Positions 25,172 to 34,139 of a stretch of DNA of 61,287 nt are shown piece after piece. Under the pieces are notes generated by a model. That model saw only the letters and a program-made list of their open reading frames with translations. It was not told the DNA's origin and made no database searches. Each line of letters starts with the position of its first letter. Position 1 is the stretch's first letter. The stretch comes from CAYYWV01 sp964475385. GTDB taxonomy: Bacteria; Pseudomonadota; Alphaproteobacteria; JAAXGF01. The stretch covers positions 1-61,287 of the forward strand of contig CAYYWV010000001.1 of the NCBI GenBank assembly GCA_964475385.1, in the 5' to 3' direction. A program made the position numbers and the translations under genes.

Positions 25172-25200
25172 AGGGGTTGGATCGCGGCGATCCAACCCCT
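25172..25200 (-). terminator. Strong 13-bp hairpin downstream of tRNA-Asn
   Basis: Arms AGGGGTTGGATCG (25172-25184) and CGATCCAACCCCT (25188-25200) pair without mismatch around a 3-base loop. It begins nine bases after the tRNA-Asn 3' end on the minus strand and faces the PEP-CTERM gene on the other side, so it can serve as a bidirectional terminator. Confidence 0.6.
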
Positions 25201-25209
25201 CGCGAAATC

Positions 25210-25285
25210 TGGCTCCCCGGGCCGGACTCGAACCAGCGACCTAGTGGTTAACAGCCACCCGCTCTACCAACTGAGCTACCGGGGA
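25210..25285 (-). tRNA. tRNA-Asn (anticodon GUU)
   Basis: On the minus strand the cloverleaf is complete: acceptor TCCCCGG/CCGGGGA, D stem GCTC/GAGC, anticodon stem GGTGG/CCACT around CTGTTAA (anticodon GTT), T arm GCTGG-TTCGAGT-CCGGC, discriminator G and an encoded CCA. Length is 76 bases. Confidence 0.96.
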
Positions 25286-25424
25286 TCGGGGCGCGCATAA
25301 CGCGCGCGCTTGCGCGGGCTATATAGCAAAGCCTGTTCGCCCGCACCAGCCTTTCATCTATCCATCTATAGCCCCGTGGGCCATGATCCGTAAGAACTGG
25401 GCCCGAGGGAGGGAAGCGGCGACC

Positions 25425-26603
25425 ATGACGATCGACATCGACCGCGCGCGGCGCGAGACGCCGGGGTGCGAGGCCGTCGTCCACTTCAATAACGCGGGCG
25501 CGGCGCTGATGCCGGCGCCGGTGCTGGAGGCGGTGATCGGCCATCTTCGGCGCGAGGCGGAGATCGGCGGCTACGAGGCCGCGGAACATGCGGGGCGTCG
25601 CCTGGAAGGGGTCTATCGGTCGGCCGCCCGGCTTCTCAACTGCGAGGCCCGCGAGATCGCCGTCGTCGAGAACGCGACCCGGGCCTGGGACATGGCGTTC
25701 TACGCGCTTTCGTTCCGCCCCGGAGACCGCATTCTCACCTCGCGCGCCGAGTACGCGAGCAACTACATCGCCTTTCTTCAGGTGGCCAAGCGCACGGGCG
25801 CGATCGTGACGCCGATTCCCGACGACGCCGACGGGGGGCTGTCGATCTCCGCCCTCGCCGATATGATCGATGAGAAGACGCGGCTGATCGCGATCACCCA
25901 CGTGCCCACCAACGGCGGGCTCGTCAACCCGGCCGCCGAGGTCGGGCGTCTCGCGCGCGCGGCCGGCGTTCCTTTTCTGCTCGACGCCTGCCAGTCGGTC
26001 GGCCAGATGCCGATCGACGTGCGCGCGATCGGCTGCGATATGCTCTCGACCACCGGGCGGAAGTACCTGCGCGGCCCGCGTGGAACCGGCCTGCTCTACG
26101 TTCGTCGCGAGATGATCGAACGGCTGGAGCCGCCGTTCCTCGATCTCCACGCGGCGACCTGGACCGCGCCCGACCGCTATGCGGTGCGCGACGACGCCCG
26201 CCGGTTCGAGAACTGGGAAGGCAATGTGGCCGGCAAGATCGGCCTCGGCGTCGCCATCGACTATGCGCTCGGCTGGGGACTCGATGCGATCGCCGCGCGC
26301 GTGCGCGCGCTCGCCGAACGCCTGCGCGCCGAACTCGCCGCCATTCCCGGCGTGCGGCTGCGCGATCTCGGCCGAGAGCGTTGCGGGATCGTGAGCTTCG
26401 AAGTCGCGGGCCTCGCGCCGGACGCGGTGCGGCGCGCGCTCGCCGAAAAGCGCATCAACGTCGAGACCTCGTCGGCCGCGGCGACGCGGCTCGACATGAC
26501 CGCTCGCGGGCTCGAATGCCTGGTGCGCGCCTCGGTTCACTACTACAACACCGACGACGAGATCGCGCGGTTGTGCGAGGCGGTCGCTTCCCTTCGCCGT
26601 TAA
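25425..26603 (+). CDS. Class V PLP-dependent aminotransferase / cysteine desulfurase-like
   Basis: This is a 392-residue fold-type I PLP enzyme. The cofactor lysine is K213 in TTGRKYLRGPRGTGLLYV, the PLP phosphate and ring contacts appear as FLLDACQSVGQMPID, and the N-terminal substrate loop is FNNAGAALMP. The family includes isopenicillin N epimerase-like, serine aminotransferase-like and cysteine desulfurase-like proteins. The active-site cysteine loop of true IscS/SufS enzymes is not evident, so sulfur transfer is less likely. It stands alone after tRNA-Asn and before the RND pump, with a GAGGGAGGGAAG ribosome site before the ATG at 25425. The substrate is unknown. Confidence 0.85.
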   Translation: MTIDIDRARRETPGCEAVVHFNNAGAALMPAPVLEAVIGHLRREAEIGGYEAAEHAGRRLEGVYRSAARLLNCEAREIAVVENATRAWDMAFYALSFRPGDRILTSRAEYASNYIAFLQVAKRTGAIVTPIPDDADGGLSISALADMIDEKTRLIAITHVPTNGGLVNPAAEVGRLARAAGVPFLLDACQSVGQMPIDVRAIGCDMLSTTGRKYLRGPRGTGLLYVRREMIERLEPPFLDLHAATWTAPDRYAVRDDARRFENWEGNVAGKIGLGVAIDYALGWGLDAIAARVRALAERLRAELAAIPGVRLRDLGRERCGIVSFEVAGLAPDAVRRALAEKRINVETSSAAATRLDMTARGLECLVRASVHYYNTDDEIARLCEAVASLRR

Positions 26604-26708
26604 GGCTGAGCCGGGATGCGATTTCGTCAGCCCAGGGTTGCGCGCGGCGACCCTTTCGCGGGCGGTCGCGTTCGTCCATAATGCCGCGCCCCAAGGAAGA
26701 AAGATTTT

Positions 26709-27686
26709 ATGGCCTTGCGTATTCTCCCCGTCTTTCCGCTCCTTATCCTGGCCCTTGCGCCCATCGCCGCGCAGGGGGCCGAGCATTTCGTCGTCCGTCC
26801 GGTCGAGGTCGACGACCGCAAGGCGGTGCTGGCGACGGTGGAAAGCGTCGACGTCGCCCGGGCGCGGGCGCGCATCCCCGGCACCATCGCCAAGCTCGTG
26901 ATCGACGAAGGCAGCCGGGTTCGCGCCGGCGAGGTCATCGCCGTGATCGACGACCCTAAGCTCGAGCTGCGCATCGCGGCGATCGATGCGCGCATCGCCG
27001 CGCTCAAGGCCCGCGAGAAACTCGCGCTCACCGAGCTCGAGCGCACCCGAGAACTGCGTCGCAAGGGCGCCGTCAGCCAGGCGCGGCTCGATACCGCGCA
27101 GACCCGGGCCGACGTGGTCAAGGCCGAGATCGCCGTGGCCAAGGCGGAGCGCGCGGTGGCGGTTCAGCAGCGCCGCGACGGCGAGGTCCACGCCCCGGGC
27201 GCGGGCCGGGTGCTCAAGGTGCCGGTGACCGAGGGCAGCGTGGTGCTCGCCGGCGACGTGATCGCGACCATCGCGACCGAATCCTATATCCTTCGCCTCA
27301 AGCTGCCGGAACGCCACGCCCGTTTCATTCGCGAAGGGGACACCGTGCTGATCGGCCCCCGCGGGCTGGCGGCGGACATGACGGCGTTGGGCGAGGGAAA
27401 GGTGCGTCAGGTCTATCCCGAGCTCGACCGGGGGCGCGTTGTCGCCGACGTCGAAGCCAAAGGGCTTGGCGATTACTTCGTAGGCGAGCGGACCCGGGTC
27501 TATGTGGCGACCGGCAAGCGCACCACCATGCGGGTGCCGCGGGCCTTTATCCGACGGCGGTTCGGGGTCTCTTTCGTCCGCCTTGAAAGCGGCGCCGAGG
27601 TGGCCGTGCAGACCGGCGCCGTCCTTGGCGATGAGGTCGAGGTTCTCTCGGGCCTGCGCGACGGCGACGTGCTCGTCCGGCCATGA
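26709..27686 (+). CDS. RND efflux periplasmic adaptor (HlyD/AcrA type)
   Basis: The product is a 325-residue exported membrane-fusion protein with a signal peptide (1-22, ending AQGAE). A lipoyl-like half motif (RARIPGTIAKLVIDEGSRVRAGEVIAVI) is followed by a short coiled coil (residues about 80-150), the second lipoyl half (VHAPGAGRVLKVPVTEGSVVLAGDVIATI) and beta-barrel domains. Such proteins bridge the inner-membrane RND pump and an outer-membrane channel. Its stop overlaps the pump gene start by four bases. No outer-membrane factor gene is present nearby. Confidence 0.9.
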   Translation: MALRILPVFPLLILALAPIAAQGAEHFVVRPVEVDDRKAVLATVESVDVARARARIPGTIAKLVIDEGSRVRAGEVIAVIDDPKLELRIAAIDARIAALKAREKLALTELERTRELRRKGAVSQARLDTAQTRADVVKAEIAVAKAERAVAVQQRRDGEVHAPGAGRVLKVPVTEGSVVLAGDVIATIATESYILRLKLPERHARFIREGDTVLIGPRGLAADMTALGEGKVRQVYPELDRGRVVADVEAKGLGDYFVGERTRVYVATGKRTTMRVPRAFIRRRFGVSFVRLESGAEVAVQTGAVLGDEVEVLSGLRDGDVLVRP

Positions 27687-30600
27687 AGCTCGGCATCTCG
27701 GGCCGGATTACGCAGGCCTTTATCGAATCGCCGCTGACGCCTCTGTTCCTGCTCGCCGCGGTGGCGCTCGGCGTGATCGCGCTCCTCAACCTCCCGCGGG
27801 AAGAGGAACCGCAGATCAGCGTGCCGATGGTCGATATCCACGTTCGCGCCGACGGGCTCAAGGCGGAGGACGCGGTCGAGCTGGTGACCAAGCCGCTCGA
27901 GGATATCGTCAAGGGAATCGACGGGGTCGAGCATACTTACTCTCAGACCCTCGACGATCAGGTGATTGTGACCGCGCGGTTCTTTGTCGGCACCGACGCC
28001 GACGACGCGATCCTCAGGGTGCATGAAAAGCTGCGCGCCAACTTCGACCGCATCCCCCAAGGAATCCCCGAGCCTTTGGTGGTCGCGCGGGGCATCAACG
28101 ACGTTCCCATCGTGGTTCTCACCCTGTCGCCTCGGCCGGACCGAGCGACGCGCTGGGACGACCGGGCCCTCTATGAGATCGCCGAGGAACTGCGCAACGA
28201 GCTCGCCAAGACCGAGAACGTCGGCCTGACCTTCATCGTCGGCGGCCGTCCGACCCAGGTGCGGATCGAACCCGACCCCGAGCGGCTTGCGCTCTACGGC
28301 GTGACCCTCAACCAACTCGTCGACAAGATCGCCAACGCCAACCGCTCGTTCGAGGTCGGCGCGATCCGCGACAACGACAAGGCGCTCACCGTGATCGCCG
28401 GGCAGTCCCTGATCGGGGTGCCCGACATCGGTCTTCTGCTCGTGACCACCCGCGACGGCCGCCCGGTCTACGTCAAGGACGTGGCGCGGGTGGTGGTCGG
28501 CGGGCGGCCCGACGAGCATCGGGTCTGGCAGATCGAGCGCGCCGAGGACGGCAGCCTGCGCCGACTGCCCGCGGTGAGCGTCGCGCTCGCCAAGCGCAAA
28601 GGCACCAACGCGGTGGAGGTGGCCAACGACGTCCTGGCCCGGGTCGAGACCCTGCGCGGGCGGCTGATCCCCGACGACGTCGAGGTGACGGTCGCGCGCA
28701 ACTACGGCGAGACCGCGCGCGAGAAGGCGCAGTCGCTGCTTGGCCATCTCGCGGGGGCGACCGCGACCATCGTGCTGCTGATCGCGATCTTCGTGGGTTG
28801 GCGCGAAGGCGTGGTCACCTTCGTCGTCGTGCCCGCGACGATCCTGCTCACCTTCTTCGCCTCTTGGTTGATGGGCTACACCATCAACCGGGTCAGCCTG
28901 TTCGCGCTCATCTTCTCGATCGGGATTCTGGTCGACGACGCCATCGTGGTGGTCGAGAACATCGGCCGCCACTGGCGCCTCAAGCCCGACGCCAATCCGG
29001 TGAGAAGCGCCATCGAGGCGGTCGCCGAGGTCGGCAACCCGACCATCATCGCGACCCTGACCATCATCGCGGCGCTTCTGCCAATGATGTTCGTGACCGG
29101 GCTGATGGGGCCGTACATGAGCCCGATTCCGGCCAACGCGTCGGCGGCGATGCTGTTCTCGTTCTTCGTCGCGGTCATCATTACGCCTTGGCTTCTCCTG
29201 GGCCTCCGCACCCGGTTCCCGGGCCGGGCGAAAGGCGCAGCCGCGCATCCTCACCGCGGCGATGGGATTTTGGCTTGGATCTACCGCAAGGCGGCGCGGC
29301 CCCTGATCGCGACCCGGGCGCGGGCGATCGCCTTTCTGATCGTGGTCACGGCGGCGACGCTGGCCGTCACCGTTCTGTTCTTCACCAAGGACGTGACGGT
29401 CAAGCTTTTGCCTTTCGACAACAAGTCCGAGTTCCAGGTCGTCGTCGACCTGCCGGAGGGCTCCAGCCTCGAGGCCACCGAGCGGGTGTTGATGGCGGCC
29501 GCCGCCCGCCTCGCCGATCTTCCCGAACTCGACACGCTTCAGGCCTACGCGGGCACGGCCGCGCCGTTCAACTTCAACGGCCTGGTGCGGCATTACTACC
29601 TGCGCCAACGGCCCGAGCTCGGCGATCTTCAGGTCAACCTGGTCGCCAAGGGCGCGCGCGATCGGACCAGCCACGAGATCGCGCTTGACGCCCGGCAGCG
29701 GCTTCAGGGGCTGGATGCGCCTGCGGGGACGGCGATCAAGGTGGTCGAGGTGCCGCCCGGCCCGCCGGTTCTCGCCACTCTGATGACAGAGGTTTACGGT
29801 CCCAGCGCTGAGGCCCGGCGGGCGGCGGCGCGCAAGCTGCGCGACATCTACGAGAACATCGACTTCATCGTCGATGTGGACGATTCCTTCGGCCAGCCGG
29901 CCGAGCGGGTGCACTTCAAGATCAACCAGGAAAACCTGGAGTTCTTCGGGGTCGAGCAACAGGCCGTCTACGACACCATCGCGGCTCTGCTGGGCGGGGT
30001 GCGGGTCGGCTACTCCCAGCGCGGCGGCGGCACCAACCCGATCGAGATCACGATCGCCCTGCCCAAGGAAGCGAAGTACCTGAGCGAACGACTGCTCGCC
30101 ACCCCGGTCCCGTCGGCTTCGGGCACCGTCGATCTTGGCGACGTGGTGACCGTTCATCGCATTCGCGCCTCCTACCCGATCTTCCGTCGCGACGGGCTTC
30201 CCACCGAGATGGTGACCGCCGATCTCGCCGGCCGTTTCGAGGCCCCGATCTATGGCATGCTCGCGGTGGACAAGGCGGTGGCCGCCGCCGATGATTGGGG
30301 CGCGGCTGGTCCGCCCACCATCCGGTTTCACGGCCAGCCCCGCGACGAATCGAAGCTCACCTTCCTTTGGGACGGCGAGTGGGAGGTGACCTATGTCACT
30401 TTCCGCGATATGGGCGCGGCCTTCGCGGTCGCCCTTCTTGGGATCTATCTCCTCGTGGTCGGGCAGTTCGGCAGCTTCAAATTGCCGCTCGTAATCCTGG
30501 TCCCGGTGCCGCTCACCTTCATTGGGATCGTGCTCGGCCACTGGCTTCTCAATGCTCCCTTTACCGCGACCTCGATGATCGGGTTCATCGCGCTCGCCGG

Positions 30601-30910
30601 GATCATCGTGCGCAACTCGATCCTGTTGGTCGATTTCATCCGCGCCCGGCGCGAGACCGGGGCCTGCCTCAGGGCCTGTCTTCTCGACGCCGGCGCGGTG
30701 CGCTTTCGGCCGATCTTTCTGACCGCCGCCGCGGCCATGGTGGGCGCGGCCTTCATCCTGCCCGACCCGATCTTCCAAGGGCTTGCGATCTCGCTTCTGT
30801 TCGGTCTGATCTCCTCGACGTTGCTCACCGTCCTCGTCATTCCGGCGCTATACATCTGGCTCCGCGACGACGGCCGCGGGTTCGAGGACGCGCCCGCCGG
30901 CGGCGGCTGA
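27683..30910 (+). CDS. RND efflux permease (AcrB/MMPL-like, HAE family)
   Basis: This is a 1075-residue inner-membrane pump with 12 expected spans and two large periplasmic loops. The proton-relay aspartates are present in span 4 (SIGILVDDAIVVVENIGRHW). Family blocks include TKPLEDIVKGIDGVEHTYS near the start, the FASWLMGYTINRVSLFALIFS segment and the C-terminal GFIALAGIIVRNSILLVDFI. The sequence is nearer to the less-studied AcrB-like group paired with short adaptors than to the multidrug pump AcrB of E. coli. The substrate may be drugs, metals, lipids or hopanoids; nothing here decides. It is translationally coupled to the adaptor gene. Confidence 0.92.
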   Translation: MKLGISGRITQAFIESPLTPLFLLAAVALGVIALLNLPREEEPQISVPMVDIHVRADGLKAEDAVELVTKPLEDIVKGIDGVEHTYSQTLDDQVIVTARFFVGTDADDAILRVHEKLRANFDRIPQGIPEPLVVARGINDVPIVVLTLSPRPDRATRWDDRALYEIAEELRNELAKTENVGLTFIVGGRPTQVRIEPDPERLALYGVTLNQLVDKIANANRSFEVGAIRDNDKALTVIAGQSLIGVPDIGLLLVTTRDGRPVYVKDVARVVVGGRPDEHRVWQIERAEDGSLRRLPAVSVALAKRKGTNAVEVANDVLARVETLRGRLIPDDVEVTVARNYGETAREKAQSLLGHLAGATATIVLLIAIFVGWREGVVTFVVVPATILLTFFASWLMGYTINRVSLFALIFSIGILVDDAIVVVENIGRHWRLKPDANPVRSAIEAVAEVGNPTIIATLTIIAALLPMMFVTGLMGPYMSPIPANASAAMLFSFFVAVIITPWLLLGLRTRFPGRAKGAAAHPHRGDGILAWIYRKAARPLIATRARAIAFLIVVTAATLAVTVLFFTKDVTVKLLPFDNKSEFQVVVDLPEGSSLEATERVLMAAAARLADLPELDTLQAYAGTAAPFNFNGLVRHYYLRQRPELGDLQVNLVAKGARDRTSHEIALDARQRLQGLDAPAGTAIKVVEVPPGPPVLATLMTEVYGPSAEARRAAARKLRDIYENIDFIVDVDDSFGQPAERVHFKINQENLEFFGVEQQAVYDTIAALLGGVRVGYSQRGGGTNPIEITIALPKEAKYLSERLLATPVPSASGTVDLGDVVTVHRIRASYPIFRRDGLPTEMVTADLAGRFEAPIYGMLAVDKAVAAADDWGAAGPPTIRFHGQPRDESKLTFLWDGEWEVTYVTFRDMGAAFAVALLGIYLLVVGQFGSFKLPLVILVPVPLTFIGIVLGHWLLNAPFTATSMIGFIALAGIIVRNSILLVDFIRARRETGACLRACLLDAGAVRFRPIFLTAAAAMVGAAFILPDPIFQGLAISLLFGLISSTLLTVLVIPALYIWLRDDGRGFEDAPAGGG

Positions 30911-30918
30911 GGCGGCCA

Positions 30919-30948
30919 TACGCCATTGACATATGCGTCGATGGCGTA
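30919..30948 (+). promoter_or_regulatory. Operator and promoter of the first toxin-antitoxin pair
   Basis: Perfect 8-base inverted repeats TACGCCAT (30919-30926) and ATGGCGTA (30941-30948) are 14 bases apart and flank a -35-like TTGACA (30926-30931). A -10-like ACATAT lies at 30948-30953. The start codon at 30960 comes only a few bases after the predicted transcription start. Autoregulation by the HTH antitoxin is the usual arrangement. Confidence 0.6.
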
Positions 30949-30959
30949 CATATGAGTAT

Positions 30960-31301
30960 ATGGCCATCGTGACCGTCGTCGAGATGCCCGAGTTTCGGCG
31001 CCGCGCTTCTGCCATCATGAGCGAGGCCGAACGCATGGAGCTGATCGATTACATCGCTCGTAATGCGACGAGAGGGGTGTCCCTTGGAGGAGGCGTCCGG
31101 AAGGTCCGGTTCGCACGTTCCGGTAGCGGCAAGAGCGCTGGCTACCGGGTAATCTACGTCTTTGCGCCCGGTGTGGACATGCCGGTTTTCCTGATCACGG
31201 CCTTCGCCAAGAATGAGAAGGCCAACCTGAGCAGATCCGAAACCGAAGCAGTGAAGGCCCTTGGCAAGAAACTCGTCGACACCTATAGGAGAAAGCCATG
31301 A
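30960..31301 (+). CDS. RelE/HigB-like toxin of a type II TA system
   Basis: The product is a 113-residue basic protein. Its layout (helical N terminus with EAERMELIDYIARN, then the strands GGVRKVRFARSGSGKSAGYRVIYVF, PVFLITAFAKNEKANLS and a short C-terminal helix) is that of the RelE/HigB toxin superfamily, which cleave mRNA on the ribosome. It is followed by an HTH antitoxin with a 4-base overlap, i.e. toxin first, as in higBA. The ATG at 30960 is preferred over an upstream in-frame codon because the promoter lies there. Confidence 0.87.
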   Translation: MAIVTVVEMPEFRRRASAIMSEAERMELIDYIARNATRGVSLGGGVRKVRFARSGSGKSAGYRVIYVFAPGVDMPVFLITAFAKNEKANLSRSETEAVKALGKKLVDTYRRKP

Positions 31302-31603
31302 GCAAGGCATTCAAGAGCATCGAACGGGGTCTGGAGGAGGCGCTTGCCCATGCTCGGGACAAGGGCGCTTCGGAAGCTTTGGGAGCCGTCATTCACCGGA
31401 TCGAAGTCCCCGACCCGGACGTGCGGGTGATCCGCGCCCGGACCGGGCTTTCGCAGTCCGCGTTTGCGCGCAGCATCGGGGTCGCCAAGGGGACGCTGCT
31501 GCAGTGGGAACAGCGGCGTCGGCGTCCCCAGGGCCCAGCGCGGGTTCTTCTCGCTCTGATCGACAAAGATCCAGGGATCGTGCAGCGCATGCTGCGTGGC
31601 TGA
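31298..31603 (+). CDS. HigA-like HTH antitoxin
   Basis: This is a 101-residue protein. The C-terminal half is an XRE-type helix-turn-helix: VRVIRARTGLSQSAFARSIGVAKGTLLQWEQ, followed by RRRPQGPARVLLALIDKDPG. The first 45 residues probably cover the toxin. It pairs with the RelE-like toxin (ATGA overlap) and very likely binds the inverted repeat upstream of the operon. The general look resembles the second pair at 40432-41119, although gene order and sequence differ. Confidence 0.88.
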   Translation: MSKAFKSIERGLEEALAHARDKGASEALGAVIHRIEVPDPDVRVIRARTGLSQSAFARSIGVAKGTLLQWEQRRRRPQGPARVLLALIDKDPGIVQRMLRG

Positions 31604-31794
31604 GGCGCCTCGAAGGAACTCGGCAAATCCTGCGTCCCCAAGCTGATCGCCCGCGCCATCTCTTTTTGTCGGTTGCAAGATGTTGAACGGGCTCCCGTCA
31701 CGAAGCCTTGACCGCCCGTGAAGGCGGGCTGCGCTATCATGGCCGCATCAATCGCGCGAAGGGGGGCGCCTCTGGGCGGTCGGGAGACGGACCG

Positions 31795-32484
31795 ATGGCA
31801 AACCCTTTCCGGCGGCGGGCTCTCTTGGCTTTCGGCCTCGGTATGGCGCTGGCTTTGATCGGGATCGGGGCGCATCCCGAGGAACCCGCCGCCCAGCGCG
31901 GGGACGGTTTGTCGAGGGCCGATGCGGTTCAGATCGCCGATATCAGCGGCAACCCCAACCGACCCCGGCGCCATTTCCGGGTTCCCAACCCGAAGTTTCT
32001 GGATTCCGCCGCCGCCGAGACGATCTATCAGCGCCTGCTTGGGCGGATGGCGGCGGGCTACGCCCTTTCGGGCCGAACCGTCTACAAGGGGTGGAAGCGC
32101 TACAACCGCGCGCCCTATATCTCGGCGACCCACGGCCGGCGCTATGTCAACAACTACGCCAACGCGCGCGGCGCGGCGTATGGCCGGTTCGAAGCCGCCG
32201 GCCGGCTCCCGGTCGGCGCCCTGATCGCCAAGGACAGCTTCACCGTGACCGAGGACGGCGCGATCGCGCCCGGGCCTTTGTTCCTGATGGAGAAGATGCC
32301 CAGAGGCTTCAACTATGCGAGCGGGGACTGGCGCTATGCGGTCGTCATGCCCGACGGTTCGGTTCTCGGCGTGACCCGGGGCGAGAACGCCGAGGCGGTC
32401 GAGTACTGCGTCGGCTGCCATCTCGCCGCCGAGGCTCACGACCATCTCTATTTCCCGCCGCCGGCGATGCGAACCGGAAAATAG
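31795..32484 (+). CDS. Cytochrome P460-family protein
   Basis: This is a 229-residue exported protein with an N-terminal signal or anchor (residues 5-24). The body shows the P460 family layout, with NPKFLDSAAAETIYQR, ISATHGRRYVNNYANARG and a DWRYAVVMPDGSV block, and ends in the heme c motif C205-V-G-C208-H209 near the C terminus. Family members carry a lysine or methionine cross-linked heme and oxidise hydroxylamine or bind NO; close relatives may do neither. No hao or other nitrification gene is in the window. It stands alone 190 bases after the TA pair. Confidence 0.8.
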   Translation: MANPFRRRALLAFGLGMALALIGIGAHPEEPAAQRGDGLSRADAVQIADISGNPNRPRRHFRVPNPKFLDSAAAETIYQRLLGRMAAGYALSGRTVYKGWKRYNRAPYISATHGRRYVNNYANARGAAYGRFEAAGRLPVGALIAKDSFTVTEDGAIAPGPLFLMEKMPRGFNYASGDWRYAVVMPDGSVLGVTRGENAEAVEYCVGCHLAAEAHDHLYFPPPAMRTGK

Positions 32485-32643
32485 CCCTGGCATGAACGCT
32501 TTTTTCTTTGCCGGCTGCGGCGCGTCAACTTGCCCGAAAGGATTAACCAGCTACAGTAAGCATATGGAAGGGGCGTGGGTTCGCCGCCCCTCCCGGCTCC
32601 GCCTCGAAAGCCGGGTCGGGGCCAGCGCGAAAGGGCCGAGAGC

Positions 32644-33678
32644 GTGGAACTCGCCGTAGACAACGCCGCAGTCCGAGACGCCGCCGTAAGCCGCGCGGCG
32701 GCGCGCGGCCTGCCCGAGATTCCGGTGGTCGACGTCGGGACCGGCGGGCCGGTCGCGCTGTTCGAAGCCCGGCGCGCGGCGGCGGCGGCCCTGCTTTCGA
32801 CCGGTTGCGAGACCTACGGCCGGCTCGCGATCGCGCTCGGGGACCGGATCTCGCGACGCTGGCTTGCGCGCGCGGCCAACCCCTATCTCGGCGAGATCGA
32901 TCGGATCGCGGCCACCGGCGATCGACCCGGCGTCTATACGCTCAACTTGAGCTACGAGTGGTTCTGCACCTCGGGCGTCGCGCCCGATCCGGAAGGGCGC
33001 GGCAACCGCATGCTGCGGACCCTCGATTGGTCGCTCGACGGGCTCGGCCGCCACGCGGTCGTGGCCCGGTTCGAAGGGGCGGCGGGGGCCTACTACAACA
33101 TCACCTGGCCGGGCTTCGTGGGCGTGGTCACCGCGATGGCCCCGGGTCGGTTCTCGGCCGCGCTCAACCAAGCGCCGATGGCGCGCAAGACCCCGTTTCT
33201 CGCGCTCGATTGGGCGCAGGCGCGGCTCGACGTGTGGCGCGGCCGCGGGTTGCCGCCGGTGCATCTTCTGCGCCGCGTCTTCGACAACTGCGAGACCTTC
33301 GCCGAGGCCCGCGCGATGCTGTGCGAGGTGCCGGTCAGCCTGCCCGGCTTCTTCACGCTCAGCGGGGTGGAGGCGGACGAGGGCTGCGTGATCGAGCGCT
33401 TCGACCATCGCGCGGTGGTCCACGATTCGCCGATCGCGGTCGCCAACCACTGGCTCACGCCCGGGCTTGGCGGGGAGCCGCGCGGCGTCGACAGCTATGA
33501 GCGCCGGGTTCTGATGGAGGCCGCGCTCGGCCGCCGTCACGCTGGCTTCCGTTGGCTGCGCGCGCCGGTGTTGAACGAGTGCACGCGGCTCGCCGTGATC
33601 GCCAACGCGGCGACCGGCCGCCTGACGGTCCAGGGGTTCGAAGGGGGCGCGCCGGCGACCGCCGTACGCAGGCTCTGA
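32644..33678 (+). CDS. Ntn-hydrolase, acid ceramidase/choloylglycine hydrolase-like
   Basis: The product is a protein of about 344 residues with a candidate N-terminal nucleophile Cys108 in WFCTSGVAPDPEG, followed by the RMLRTLDWSLDGLG block. This matches acid ceramidase and N-acylethanolamine amidase, where self-cleavage just before such a Cys frees it. The later NITWPGFVGVVTAMAPGRFSAALNQ segment and the terminal LAVIANAATGRLTVQGFE fit the same fold. Expected chemistry is hydrolysis of an amide such as an N-acyl lipid or peptide-like bond. The start is a GTG; an alternative GTG at 32575 adds 23 Pro/Arg-rich residues. No signal peptide is apparent. Confidence 0.75.
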   Translation: MELAVDNAAVRDAAVSRAAARGLPEIPVVDVGTGGPVALFEARRAAAAALLSTGCETYGRLAIALGDRISRRWLARAANPYLGEIDRIAATGDRPGVYTLNLSYEWFCTSGVAPDPEGRGNRMLRTLDWSLDGLGRHAVVARFEGAAGAYYNITWPGFVGVVTAMAPGRFSAALNQAPMARKTPFLALDWAQARLDVWRGRGLPPVHLLRRVFDNCETFAEARAMLCEVPVSLPGFFTLSGVEADEGCVIERFDHRAVVHDSPIAVANHWLTPGLGGEPRGVDSYERRVLMEAALGRRHAGFRWLRAPVLNECTRLAVIANAATGRLTVQGFEGGAPATAVRRL

Positions 33679-33723
33679 TCTCCCGCGCTTGACCCGAGTG
33701 CGACCGGCCCACTAAAAGGGATC

Positions 33724-33996
33724 ATGCTCGGGTTCAGCCTTCAGAAGCTCATCGTTCTCGCCGCGGTCATCGCCGCGGTCTGGTACGGGTTCAAGTTCAT
33801 CGGCCGGCTCGATCAGGCGCGCAAGCAGGCCGAACGCGCCTCGCCGGCCGCCGTCGGCCGAAAAGGCCGCGCGGCGCGCCCGCGCGATCCCGCGCCCGCG
33901 GCCGAGGACATGGTCCGCTGCGACGCCTGCGGCGCTTATGTGGCGCAGAACGGCGCGGCCGCCTGCGGGCGCGACGACTGCCCTTATCCCGGCTGA
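33724..33996 (+). CDS. PP0621-like small membrane-anchored zinc-ribbon protein
   Basis: This is a 90-residue protein with one N-terminal membrane span (LIVLAAVIAAVWYGF), an Arg/Ala/Pro-rich linker (about residues 30-60) and a C-terminal knuckle C-D-A-C-GAYV ... C-GRDDC with four cysteines, probably binding zinc. It resembles the PP0621 family of unknown function. It lies 45 bases after the Ntn-hydrolase gene. Confidence 0.78.
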   Translation: MLGFSLQKLIVLAAVIAAVWYGFKFIGRLDQARKQAERASPAAVGRKGRAARPRDPAPAAEDMVRCDACGAYVAQNGAAACGRDDCPYPG

Positions 33997-34005
33997 TATT
34001 GCATT

Positions 34006-34025
34006 GGCTGGGGCCTTGCCCAGCC
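34006..34025 (+). terminator. Short hairpin after the zinc-ribbon gene
   Basis: GGCTGGG (34006-34012) and CCCAGCC (34019-34025) pair around a 6-base loop ten bases after a stop codon. There is no T-run, so this is a weak terminator candidate. Confidence 0.4.
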
Positions 34026-34139
34026 CCGCCTTGACCCCGCCCCGGCGGCCCCTTACCTTGCGCCGCAACATCGCGAGCGGCGGGAACCCCGCCAGCGCCG
34101 GGCGCGCGGTCCGGCCGGAAGAGGGAAACGAGCGGACGG

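Noticed and set aside
27500..30778. A 1092-codon open frame opposite the RND permease
   Set aside because: Same shadow effect: low complexity, no motifs, and full overlap with a well-supported pump gene.
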